DNA of 6,710 nucleotides, taken from contig JBBRTW010000407.1 of assembly GCA_038244055.1 (NCBI GenBank), forward strand, positions 1-6,710, written 5' to 3'. The stretch is from DASPKW01 sp038244055 (GTDB taxonomy: Bacteria > Planctomycetota > Phycisphaerae > Tepidisphaerales > Tepidisphaeraceae). Shown here piece after piece: positions 1-5,552 of the stretch (its first letter is position 1; every line of letters begins with the position of its first letter). The notes beneath the pieces are model-generated. The model was given only the letters and a program-made list of their open reading frames with translations, made no database searches and was not told where the DNA came from. The translations under genes were made by a program, and so were the position numbers.

Positions 1-597
1 ACCAACGACTGGTACATCCCCTACTTCGCCCGCCGGCGCGATGAGGCGCATCATGTGGCGGCCGCCCGGGTTTTCACGGCCATTTTCGCGCTGTTAATGA
101 TCGCCATCGCCGGGATTTTCGCGTGGGCTTCGATCAGAGACCCTTCGGTGCGGATCATTCCGGTGGTGCTGGGGATCGCCGGGTTTATTCTAGGCCCGAT
201 GCTGGGGGTTTTTCTGCTGGGGATGCTGACGCGACAGCGCGGATCGGATCGGGGAAATCTGATCGCCATCTCGGCCGGGCTGGTTTCGACGATCGTACTG
301 GGAGATTTGCACATCGATGCGGCCAACCTGATTTCCAGCGCATTGGGCGGCGGGCGTTTTTCCTCGTTCGGAATTTTGCCGAGTGTTTCGTTCACATGGT
401 ACGCGGTGGTGGGGGCGGTGGTGGTGATGGGGATCGGCGTATTTTTTCCGACGCCGCCAGCGACATTGGAGCAGGCCGAGCGGCGGGCGGCGCAGGCGGC
501 GGGAGGGGATGATCGGCCGGTGGCGATGAGGGATGATGCGCGAGGCGGCGCGGCCGGCCTTACTCCCTCTCCTGTACTCGGGAGAGGGCGGGGGTGA
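1..597 (+). CDS. Sodium/solute symporter family protein, C-terminal part (5' end outside window)
   Basis: The open frame enters from the left edge in frame 1 and gives 198 visible residues. They contain four hydrophobic segments: about 23-45, 52-77, 87-103 and 132-149. The motif GPMLGVFLLGMLTRQ at about 65-79, followed by a glycine-rich helix, and the DWY-P-F stretch just before the first helix are typical of the C-terminal half of the SSS (SLC5-like) Na+/solute symporters of the inner membrane. The substrate cannot be told from this part. After the last helix comes a charged, Ala/Gly-rich tail (about 155-186). The final dozen residues (LTPSPVLGRGRG) and the TGA stop are encoded by the left arm of the inverted repeat at 565-680, so the native C-terminus has probably been replaced. 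The tail is cytoplasmic-looking and the change may be neutral. The family call is fairly sure and the exact subfamily is not. Confidence 0.8.
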   Translation, partial: TNDWYIPYFARRRDEAHHVAAARVFTAIFALLMIAIAGIFAWASIRDPSVRIIPVVLGIAGFILGPMLGVFLLGMLTRQRGSDRGNLIAISAGLVSTIVLGDLHIDAANLISSALGGGRFSSFGILPSVSFTWYAVVGAVVVMGIGVFFPTPPATLEQAERRAAQAAGGDDRPVAMRDDARGGAAGLTPSPVLGRGRG

Positions 598-680
598 GGG
601 CTTTTTGCCGCGAAAACAGACTTGCTTTTGTAATCCACGGAAGACCCTCACCCTCACCCTCTCCCGAGTACAGGAGAGGG
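565..680. repeat. Inverted-repeat element with 36-bp arms (MITE/REP-like)
   Basis: The arm at 565-600 and the reverse complement of 645-680 match at 34 of 36 positions, with a 44-base A/T-richer centre (601-644). Each arm also contains its own hairpin: ccctctcc and ggagaggg around an 8-base loop (565-588 on the left, 657-680 on the right). Part of the outer arm is built of CCCTCA triplet-like repeats. There is no coding capacity and no clear target-site duplication at the edges. The symmetrical structure and position between two genes suggest a dispersed, non-autonomous element or palindromic intergenic repeat. Its copy number cannot be seen from one window. The left arm forms the 3' end of the symporter gene, and the right arm lies in the leader of the carboxypeptidase gene. 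Confidence 0.8.
605..634 (+). promoter_or_regulatory. Possible sigma70-type promoter for the LD-carboxypeptidase gene
   Basis: TTGCCG (605-610, 4/6 to the -35 consensus) and TGTAAT (629-634, 5/6 to the -10 consensus) are separated by 18 bases. Both lie in the centre of the inverted repeat, so transcription would start near 641 and run through the right-arm hairpin before reaching the start codon at 711. The match is moderate and sigma-factor preferences of this organism are unknown. Confidence 0.25.
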
Positions 681-701
681 GACCAGATGGGAGAGGGGAC
701 C
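673..701 (+). repeat. 12-bp tandem-like direct repeat before ldcA
   Basis: GGAGAGGGGACC occurs at 673-684 and again at 690-701, with 5 bases between the copies. The first copy is the end of the right arm of the inverted repeat, so a short duplication at the element's edge is likely. Both copies are purine-rich and resemble ribosome-binding sequence, but the separate GGAG at 702-705 is better placed for the start codon at 711. Confidence 0.6.
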
Positions 702-710
702 GGAGCTGAA

Positions 711-1664
711 ATGAAAATAGCCATCGTCGCCGCATCATCCGTCGTTCCCGAGGAGCAACTGCTTCGCGGCGCGGATCGACTCCGCGCGGAAGGTTTCGAC
801 GTCAGTGTCGATCCTCAGTGCCTGGCGCAGCATTTCACTTACGCCGGTGAAGATGCCGGGCGGGCGCAGGCGTTTTGGGGGGCGGCGAATGATCCAAGCG
901 TCGATGTCATCTGGGCGGCGCGAGGCGGATATGGCGCGGCCAGACTCCTGCCGATTCTCGACGAACTCACCGCCGCGCAGGGTGTGCCGCCGCGAAAGTT
1001 GCTGGTCGGCTATTCAGATGTGACGGTCCTGCATGAGTTCGTGCGCGCGAAATGGGGATGGGCGACACTCCATGCCCCCATGCCCGCATCGGCGAATTTC
1101 GGCGCATACGATGCGGTCTGGTGGAAGGCGCTCATCGATCTGGTGAATCAAAAACATCCAGGACCGGCCTGGGGGAAATCGCCGCTGACCTGGATCGCCT
1201 CTCCACCCGGCACGCCGATCGCAGGCCAACTCATCGGCGGCAATCTCGCGCTGTGGGCATCGGCCATCGGGACCCCCTCCTCGCCGACACCCGCGAGCGA
1301 GAAAATTCTCTTCCTGGAAGATGTCGGCGAGCGATTTTACCGGATCGATCGAATGATCACGCAAGTCCGACAGGCCGGTTTGCTCGAGGGCGCGCTGGCG
1401 ATCGTGCTCGGCGATTTCACGGATTGCTCGGATGATCCACCGCGCATGATTCGGTCGAGCGATGGCATTGAAGCGCCGCTGCGCCCGAAATACGAATGGG
1501 CCGATGCGCTGCGTGAAATCTTCGCGACATTGGGATTGCCCGTGGCGGTCGGCCTGCCGGTGGGGCACGGGCCGGGCTTTGCGCCGCTGCCGCTGGGAGC
1601 GCGTTACCGGCTCGATGGCGCGGGAGCGTTCGAACTAACAGCCTGGTCATGGCTGGGCGGGTGA
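711..1664 (+). CDS. ldcA: LD-carboxypeptidase, peptidase family S66 (LdcA/MccF type)
   Basis: This is a 317-residue protein, the usual length for the S66 family, without a signal peptide, so a cytosolic enzyme. LdcA removes the terminal D-alanine from murein tetrapeptides during cell-wall recycling. The catalytic triad is visible: Ser102 in LLVGYSDVT, Glu203 in LFLEDVGERFYRIDRM and His286 in GLPVGHGPGFAPLPLG. Their spacing agrees closely with Ser115/Glu217/His285 of Pseudomonas LdcA. ARGGYGAARLL at 69-80 is the conserved N-terminal glycine motif. The ATG at 711 is preferred because GGAG (702-705) sits 5 bases upstream and MKIAIVAAS is the expected first strand. The frame is open back to 594, but those codons lie in the inverted repeat. 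The related MccF branch hydrolyses microcin C and cannot be excluded. The 3' end overlaps the convergent lipoprotein gene by 18 bases. Confidence 0.9.
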   Translation: MKIAIVAASSVVPEEQLLRGADRLRAEGFDVSVDPQCLAQHFTYAGEDAGRAQAFWGAANDPSVDVIWAARGGYGAARLLPILDELTAAQGVPPRKLLVGYSDVTVLHEFVRAKWGWATLHAPMPASANFGAYDAVWWKALIDLVNQKHPGPAWGKSPLTWIASPPGTPIAGQLIGGNLALWASAIGTPSSPTPASEKILFLEDVGERFYRIDRMITQVRQAGLLEGALAIVLGDFTDCSDDPPRMIRSSDGIEAPLRPKYEWADALREIFATLGLPVAVGLPVGHGPGFAPLPLGARYRLDGAGAFELTAWSWLGG

Positions 1665-1781
1665 ATCGTGCAGGGCCACCGCATCGGTCGGATTGGCGCG
1701 AACATCCTTGATGGTTTTTTCGCAACCGGCCGAGATCAGCCCCAGGATCGCCGCCACTAGAACCGCCGCTACTGTGCGCAT
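1647..1781 (-). CDS. Small lipoprotein, 44 residues, function unknown
   Basis: This short ORF has the full layout of a bacterial lipoprotein. It has Met-Arg at the start, a hydrophobic stretch (about 4-16, AAVLVAAILGLI), and a lipobox LISAGC with the lipidated Cys at residue 20. The mature peptide is only 25 residues, beginning CEKTIKDVRANPTDAV, hydrophilic and then Pro/Ala-rich at the end. An AGAGG ribosome-binding sequence (plus-strand CCTCT, 1790-1794) lies 8 bases before the ATG, which supports the start. The first 13 bases overlap the 3' end of the glycosyltransferase gene in another frame, so translational coupling is plausible. The last 18 bases overlap ldcA on the opposite strand. The size and layout recall entericidin-like small lipoproteins, but I recognise no family. 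It could be an envelope-stress or export-associated peptide, which is speculation. The signal peptide is convincing; expression is unproven. Confidence 0.65.
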   Translation of the reverse strand: MRTVAAVLVAAILGLISAGCEKTIKDVRANPTDAVALHDSPAQP

Positions 1782-3124
1782 GAGACTTGCCTCTGGCTTG
1801 GAATGAGATCGATATCAGAACCCGCGCCAACCGGTCCGCGGGGCGTCTGCGGCACTGGATTGGGATTTTCATGCAGCGCCGCTCGAGGCGCCCGTCCGAA
1901 TACCCGTTCCAGGTGGTCGCAGAACCGTCCGCACAGCATCGCCTGACTGATTTGATCCCGCAAGACCTGACGCGCGCGATCGCCCATTTGCCCGAGATCG
2001 TGCGCAGGAGCATCGGCCATCGCGCGGATGGCGGCGACGCAGCCATCGACATCGCCGTGGGACACATGCCAGCCGAGGTCGTGTTTGTCCAGCAAATCCG
2101 AAATGTGCGAGGGGCTGGGGCCGAGATACAAAATCGGCCGGCCCACCACCATCGCCCCGTAAATCTTGCAGGGATGGATGATGCCGATCATGTTTTCGCC
2201 GAGCGAGACGACATGCGCATCGGCCGCGCCGAGCGAATTGCCGAGTTCATCCAATGGCTGGTACGGCAGCGAGAGAGCGCTGCTCAGCGCCTGATCGCGG
2301 ATGCAGGCTTCGACTTCTTTCTTGCCAAGGCCGCCGCCGACAAAGAGGAAGCGCAGGCGATCATCGCTCTTGAGGCGCACGGCCGCATCCAGCAGCGTTC
2401 GCAGCGGATTGGCGGGGCTGTGATTCCCGCTGTACATGATGACGAATTTTCCCGCCAGGCTATGACGCCGGCGGAAGGGATTGGACGCGCGATCGACCGG
2501 ATCCAGGTGATTCTCATGCGGCCACGGGGGCATGACCACCATCTGCGCCTCGCTGACACCGCGCTGCCGCAGGCGCTCGGCCATGAAGCGGTCCAGGGCC
2601 ACCACCAGCGAGGTTCTCCCGAGAATGAAGCGGTTGACCGTTTCCAGCAGCCGCGCGGTCATGCTAATGGCACCAATCTTCCCCATGGCGATGAGCTGAT
2701 CGGGGTTCAGATCCATCGCCCAGTAGGCGATGGGCACACCGCGCAGCAGGCGGACGAAGGCCGCCGCCGCGCCGATCAGAGGGGGCGAGGTGCTGAAGAA
2801 AATGCCGCCCAGATTGCGCGTGAACAGGCCGATGAACAGGCACTGGATCAGGAAAGTGAAGGTGCCGAAGGCGCGGATCAGCAGGTTCTTTTTGCCGAAG
2901 GAGGAGAAGGCCAGCCGGCGGATTTCGACGCCCTCGCGGGTTTCGCGGCGCGCATAGCGCACGGTGGGATTTTCGTAACCGCGATTGGCCGTGTAGACGA
3001 TGACCCGATGCCCGCGCCGGCCCAGTTCGAAGGCGACATCGGCCATGTGCTGGCCGACGCTCGCCGGGTCAGGGACGAACGTCTGGCTGAAGATCAGGAG
3101 TGTTTTTGGCGTTCGCACCGGCAT
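1769..3124 (-). CDS. Glycosyltransferase family 4, WbuB/WcaI-like
   Basis: This 451-residue GT-B enzyme probably adds a sugar from a nucleotide donor to a lipid-linked or growing surface polysaccharide at the cytoplasmic face of the membrane. The N-terminal Rossmann half starts KTLLIFSQTFVPDPASVGQH (7-26), with the GQHM loop and the ELGRRGHRVIVYT strand expected for GT4. A hydrophobic stretch at 86-103 may anchor it to the membrane. The C-terminal half starts at FVIMYSGNHSP (227-237), continues with LRFLFVGGG (257-265) and ends in the donor site at 305-335. That site has HPCKIYGAMVVGRP (317-330), like the PSK-type motif of WbuB/WcaI, instead of the classical E-x7-E. Residues from about 413 on are a Pro-rich extension beyond the fold. 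The ATG at 3124 is chosen because it stands just before the first beta strand. The frame continues to 3211, but that would overlap the epimerase gene. The ribosome-binding site is weak (GAGAAG, 10 bases away). Acceptor and donor are unknown; GDP-fucose or GDP-L-galactose is a guess from context. Confidence 0.85.
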   Translation of the reverse strand: MPVRTPKTLLIFSQTFVPDPASVGQHMADVAFELGRRGHRVIVYTANRGYENPTVRYARRETREGVEIRRLAFSSFGKKNLLIRAFGTFTFLIQCLFIGLFTRNLGGIFFSTSPPLIGAAAAFVRLLRGVPIAYWAMDLNPDQLIAMGKIGAISMTARLLETVNRFILGRTSLVVALDRFMAERLRQRGVSEAQMVVMPPWPHENHLDPVDRASNPFRRRHSLAGKFVIMYSGNHSPANPLRTLLDAAVRLKSDDRLRFLFVGGGLGKKEVEACIRDQALSSALSLPYQPLDELGNSLGAADAHVVSLGENMIGIIHPCKIYGAMVVGRPILYLGPSPSHISDLLDKHDLGWHVSHGDVDGCVAAIRAMADAPAHDLGQMGDRARQVLRDQISQAMLCGRFCDHLERVFGRAPRAALHENPNPVPQTPRGPVGAGSDIDLIPSQRQVSCAQ

Positions 3125-3174
3125 GCGTCGGGGTCTTCTCAATGGGGGCGGGCATCGGCGCGGAAGGCGCGCGA

Positions 3175-4182
3175 TTACTTGTGCTGCCCGGCCATCTGAT
3201 CGTAAATCCAACGGTACGTCTTTTCCATTCCATCGCGCAGGCGGGTGTCAGGCTCCCAGCCAAGCAGTTTATGGATATGGGTATTGTCGCTGTTTCGGCC
3301 ATTGACGCCCTTGGGGGCATCGAGCTTGTACTTTCGCTTGAGCTTGATCCCGGCGATCTGCTCGACCATATCCACGAGTTGATTGATCGAGACCAGCTCG
3401 CTCGAACCGAGATTGATCGGCTCGAGCACATCGACAGGCCGGCCGTTGACATCGTGGCCGAAGGTAATCATGTCGATGCCTTTGAGGCAGTCGCTGATGT
3501 ACATGAAGGAGCGGGTCTGTTTTCCATCGCCCCAGATTTCAATGTCGTTGGTGCCTGCGAGTTTGGCGTTGATGACCTTGCGGCAGATCGCGGCCGGTGC
3601 CTTCTCACGCCCGCCATCGTAGGTGCCGAAGGGGCCGTAGACATTGTGGAATCGCGCCGCCCGCGTCTGCAAACCGAAATCCTCGCGGAAATGGCGGCAC
3701 ATGCGCTCGCTGAAGAGCTTTTCCCAGCCGTAACCATCTTCGGGCATGGCGGGGTAGGCATCTTCTTCTTTGAGGGCGGTGACGTTCTCATCGCGCTGTT
3801 TGTCGGCGTTGTAGACACAGGCGCTGGAGGCGTAGAAGAACCGCTGCACCTTGGCTTCATTAGCGGCCATGCACAAATGCGTGTTGATGAGCACGCTGAG
3901 CATGCACAGGCACTTATGCGTTTCGATGAACCCCATGCCTCCCATGTCGGCCGCCAGATTGTAGACGACCGATGCGCCTTCCAGGGCCTTGCGGCAGGCA
4001 TCGAGGCCCTGGAGATCGAGTATGACGTTCTCGGCCTGGCCGAAGCGCTGATACCACTCATCGAATGGCTTGATATCGACCGAACGGATGTTGGTGTGGC
4101 CGCGCTTGATCAGCTCACCGACGAGGTGACCGCCGATAAACCCGCCGCCGCCGCAGACTACGACTTTGCTCTCTTTTGACAT
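3175..4182 (-). CDS. gme: GDP-mannose 3,5-epimerase-like SDR enzyme
   Basis: A 335-residue extended short-chain dehydrogenase. By family it epimerises C3 and C5 of GDP-D-mannose through transient oxidation at C4, giving GDP-L-galactose and/or GDP-L-gulose. The NAD site GGGGFIGGH is at 11-19. AADMGGMGFIET (77-88), ASSACVY (118-124), RFHNVYGPFGTYDGGREKAP (177-196), WGDGKQTRSF (217-226) and GVNGRNSDNT (292-301) are the signatures of plant GME. The key residues Cys122, Tyr151, Lys155 and Lys194 correspond to Cys145, Tyr174, Lys178 and Lys217 of Arabidopsis GME at one constant offset of 23. That argues against a plain UDP-glucose epimerase or dehydratase. GAGAGG (plus-strand 4192-4197) lies 9 bases before the ATG. 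The gene is 50 bases upstream of the glycosyltransferase and probably cotranscribed with it. It shares its substrate with Gmd encoded upstream. Confidence 0.87.
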   Translation of the reverse strand: MSKESKVVVCGGGGFIGGHLVGELIKRGHTNIRSVDIKPFDEWYQRFGQAENVILDLQGLDACRKALEGASVVYNLAADMGGMGFIETHKCLCMLSVLINTHLCMAANEAKVQRFFYASSACVYNADKQRDENVTALKEEDAYPAMPEDGYGWEKLFSERMCRHFREDFGLQTRAARFHNVYGPFGTYDGGREKAPAAICRKVINAKLAGTNDIEIWGDGKQTRSFMYISDCLKGIDMITFGHDVNGRPVDVLEPINLGSSELVSINQLVDMVEQIAGIKLKRKYKLDAPKGVNGRNSDNTHIHKLLGWEPDTRLRDGMEKTYRWIYDQMAGQHK

Positions 4183-4206
4183 GCTTCTCTACCTCTCGCC
4201 CGCGTC

Positions 4207-4234
4207 AGTATGCGATACGCCCGCACAGGGTCAA
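4207..4234 (-). promoter_or_regulatory. Possible sigma70-type promoter for the epimerase-glycosyltransferase unit
   Basis: On the minus strand, TTGACC (plus 4229-4234, 5/6) and CATACT (plus 4207-4212, 4/6) are separated by 16 bases. Transcription would start near 4200, giving a leader of about 18 bases that contains the GAGAGG ribosome-binding sequence. A separate promoter here fits the roughly 300-base gap and repeat element that separate this gene from fcl. This is a consensus match only. Confidence 0.35.
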
Positions 4235-4302
4235 GCACCACCGCGACAAATGGGCATTTATGATGTTACGGGACGCGGGATTCGCCAGTTCGCCGGCGGT
4301 TG

Positions 4303-4468
4303 AATTCGCCACAGAGGCACGGAGGCACTGAGGTTGGAGGGAGAGGAATAAGGAATGATCAGGGACATAGCCAAAAAATTCCTGATTACAAAAGAATGCT
4401 CTTCATACGGTGCTTTCCACAACTCTTCTCTTTCCGGCCTCTGTGTCTCCGTGACTCTGTGGCGAATT
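4303..4468. repeat. Inverted-repeat element, 166 bp, CACAGAG-type arms (MITE-like)
   Basis: The arm 4303-4333 and the reverse complement of 4438-4468 agree at 28 of 31 positions, starting AATTCGCCACAGAG. The pairing continues imperfectly inward for another 14 positions (9 identical), giving a stem of about 45 bp around a loop of roughly 76 bases. Arms of the CCACAGAG-CACGGAG kind are a familiar dispersed intergenic repeat in several bacterial groups and often give rise to spurious ORF calls. Short ORFs over this element (for example 4300-4482) are therefore not genes. No transposase and no convincing target duplication are seen. With its flanks it fills the 294-base gap between fcl and the epimerase gene; the remaining 4183-4302 holds the epimerase promoter and ribosome-binding site candidates. 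Confidence 0.8.
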
Positions 4469-4476
4469 TCCGAGTC

Positions 4477-5430
4477 CTATAACCGCGCCGCACGCCGATT
4501 TTGTATAAACCATTCGATCGTCTGTTTCAGGCCGTCTTCGAAGGAGGTTCGGGCTTCGAAGCCGAAGGCGGCTTTGGCGCGGCTCACATCCAGGCAGCGC
4601 CGCGGCTGACCGTCGGGCTTGCTGGCGTCCCAGGTGATCTTCCCTTCGAAGCCGGCGATTTTCGCGATCGTTTCGATGGTCTGGCGGATGGTGACTTCCC
4701 GGCCATTGCCGATATTGAGCGGCTCGGGGGAATCGTATCGCTCGAAGGCCATCACCAGCGCCTCGGCACAGTCATCGACGTACAAAAACTCGCGCGAGAC
4801 GTTGCCGCTGCCCCAGGCGACGATTTCCCTGTCGCCGCGATCTTTCGCTTCGACGCACTTGCGAATAATGGCCGGGATGATGTGGCTGGTGTGCAGGTGG
4901 AAGTTGTCGCGCGGGCCGTAAAGGTTGACCGGCAGGAGGTAGATGGCATTGAGCCCGTACTGCTGGCGGTAGGCCTGGCACATGACCATGAGCGCCTTCT
5001 TGGCGACTCCATAGGGCGCGTTGGTTTCTTCCGGGTAGCCGTTCCAGAGTTCTTCTTCCTTGAACGGAACGGGAGTGAACTTGGGATAGGCGCAGATGGT
5101 GCCGACCTGGAGGAATTTCCGGATGCCGTGGCGGCGGGCACCTTCGATCAGGTGCATTCCCATGGCCATATTGGCGAAGAAATACCGGCCGGGGTTGTCG
5201 CGGTTAGCGCCGATGCCGCCCACCTCGGCCGCCAGGTGCATGACCGACGTGGGGCGAATATCGTGATAGAGTCGCTCGACATCCTCCTCGCGGGTGAGAT
5301 CGAAATCGCGCGAACGAATGGAGACCACATCGTTGTAGCCTCGCGCTGCCAGTTTCTCCAAAACGAAGCTGCCGACGAAGCCCCCGCCGCCGGTGACCGC
5401 GATTCGATCGGTTTTTCCTACGCTCGTCAT
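4477..5430 (-). CDS. fcl: GDP-L-fucose synthase (GDP-4-keto-6-deoxymannose 3,5-epimerase/4-reductase)
   Basis: A 317-residue cytosolic SDR enzyme that converts the Gmd product into GDP-L-fucose using NADPH. The family signatures are in order: GGGGFVGS (14-21), HLAAEVGGIGAN (65-76), VGTICAYPKFTPVPF (109-123), LLPVNLYGPRDNF (165-177), SHIIPAIIRK (182-191), WGSGNVSREFLYVDD (206-220) and KPDGQPRRCLDVSRAKA (271-287). Thr111, Cys113, Tyr140, Lys144 and His183 match Ser107, Cys109, Tyr136, Lys140 and His179 of E. coli Fcl at a constant offset of 4. The Ser-to-Thr change is seen in a known branch of the family. An ATG three codons upstream (5439) is possible, but the one at 5430 has AGGA 8 bases before it, while the upstream ATG has no spaced ribosome-binding site. 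It lies 122 bases downstream of gmd and its substrate is the Gmd product. Confidence 0.93.
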   Translation of the reverse strand: MTSVGKTDRIAVTGGGGFVGSFVLEKLAARGYNDVVSIRSRDFDLTREEDVERLYHDIRPTSVMHLAAEVGGIGANRDNPGRYFFANMAMGMHLIEGARRHGIRKFLQVGTICAYPKFTPVPFKEEELWNGYPEETNAPYGVAKKALMVMCQAYRQQYGLNAIYLLPVNLYGPRDNFHLHTSHIIPAIIRKCVEAKDRGDREIVAWGSGNVSREFLYVDDCAEALVMAFERYDSPEPLNIGNGREVTIRQTIETIAKIAGFEGKITWDASKPDGQPRRCLDVSRAKAAFGFEARTSFEDGLKQTIEWFIQNRRAARL

Positions 5431-5438
5431 TCGAACCA

Positions 5439-5442
5439 TCCT
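5439..5442 (-). promoter_or_regulatory. Ribosome-binding site that decides the fcl start
   Basis: AGGA on the minus strand (TCCT on plus) lies 8 bases upstream of the ATG at 5430. It overlaps the alternative in-frame ATG (5437-5439), which is why the shorter start is preferred. Confidence 0.5.
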
Positions 5443-5480
5443 GATTACAAATTGGTTTTGCTCAATTGCGATCGCGAGAA

Positions 5481-5545
5481 AGGGTCAGGAGCCGGGGCAC
5501 GATGGTCAGCGAGGGGTCGGTTTCTGGTGGCCGGCTCCTGACCCT
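5481..5545. repeat. Perfect 15-bp inverted repeat between gmd and fcl
   Basis: The arm at 5481-5495 (AGGGTCAGGAGCCGG) and its exact reverse complement at 5531-5545 are separated by 35 bases. The right arm ends 7 bases from the gmd stop codon. Only three T residues follow the stem in the gmd direction, so it is a poor intrinsic terminator. It could instead be a short palindromic mobile or intergenic repeat, or an mRNA hairpin that protects the gmd transcript or lowers expression of fcl. Confidence 0.75.
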
Positions 5546-5552
5546 GAGGCCC

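Noticed and set aside
594..710. 39 extra N-terminal codons for the LD-carboxypeptidase
   Set aside because: They are encoded by the inverted repeat, have no family similarity, and the ATG at 711 has its own ribosome-binding site.
1787..3199. 470-residue plus-strand ORF opposite the glycosyltransferase
   Set aside because: It is the antisense of a well-supported GT4 gene in GC-rich DNA, has a Gln/Arg/Ala-rich composition and no recognisable motif.
3100..4179. 359-residue plus-strand ORF opposite the epimerase
   Set aside because: Antisense shadow of the GME-like gene, whose active-site residues are all intact on the minus strand.
4300..4609. Short plus-strand ORFs (60 and 84 residues) over 4300-4609
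   Set aside because: They are translations of the CACAGAG-type inverted repeat and of the antisense of the fcl 3' end; such peptides are common spurious calls over this kind of repeat.
4380..5451. 13-base match TCCTGATTACAAA at 4380-4392 and 5439-5451
   Set aside because: About one exact match of this length is expected by chance in a window of this size, and the flanks do not match.
5440..5480. TGTAAT as a -10 box for a separate fcl promoter
   Set aside because: No -35-like hexamer lies at 16-18 bases, and the box would be too close to the start codon.
4501..5541. 346-residue plus-strand ORF opposite fcl
   Set aside because: Antisense shadow of fcl, which carries all family motifs on the minus strand.
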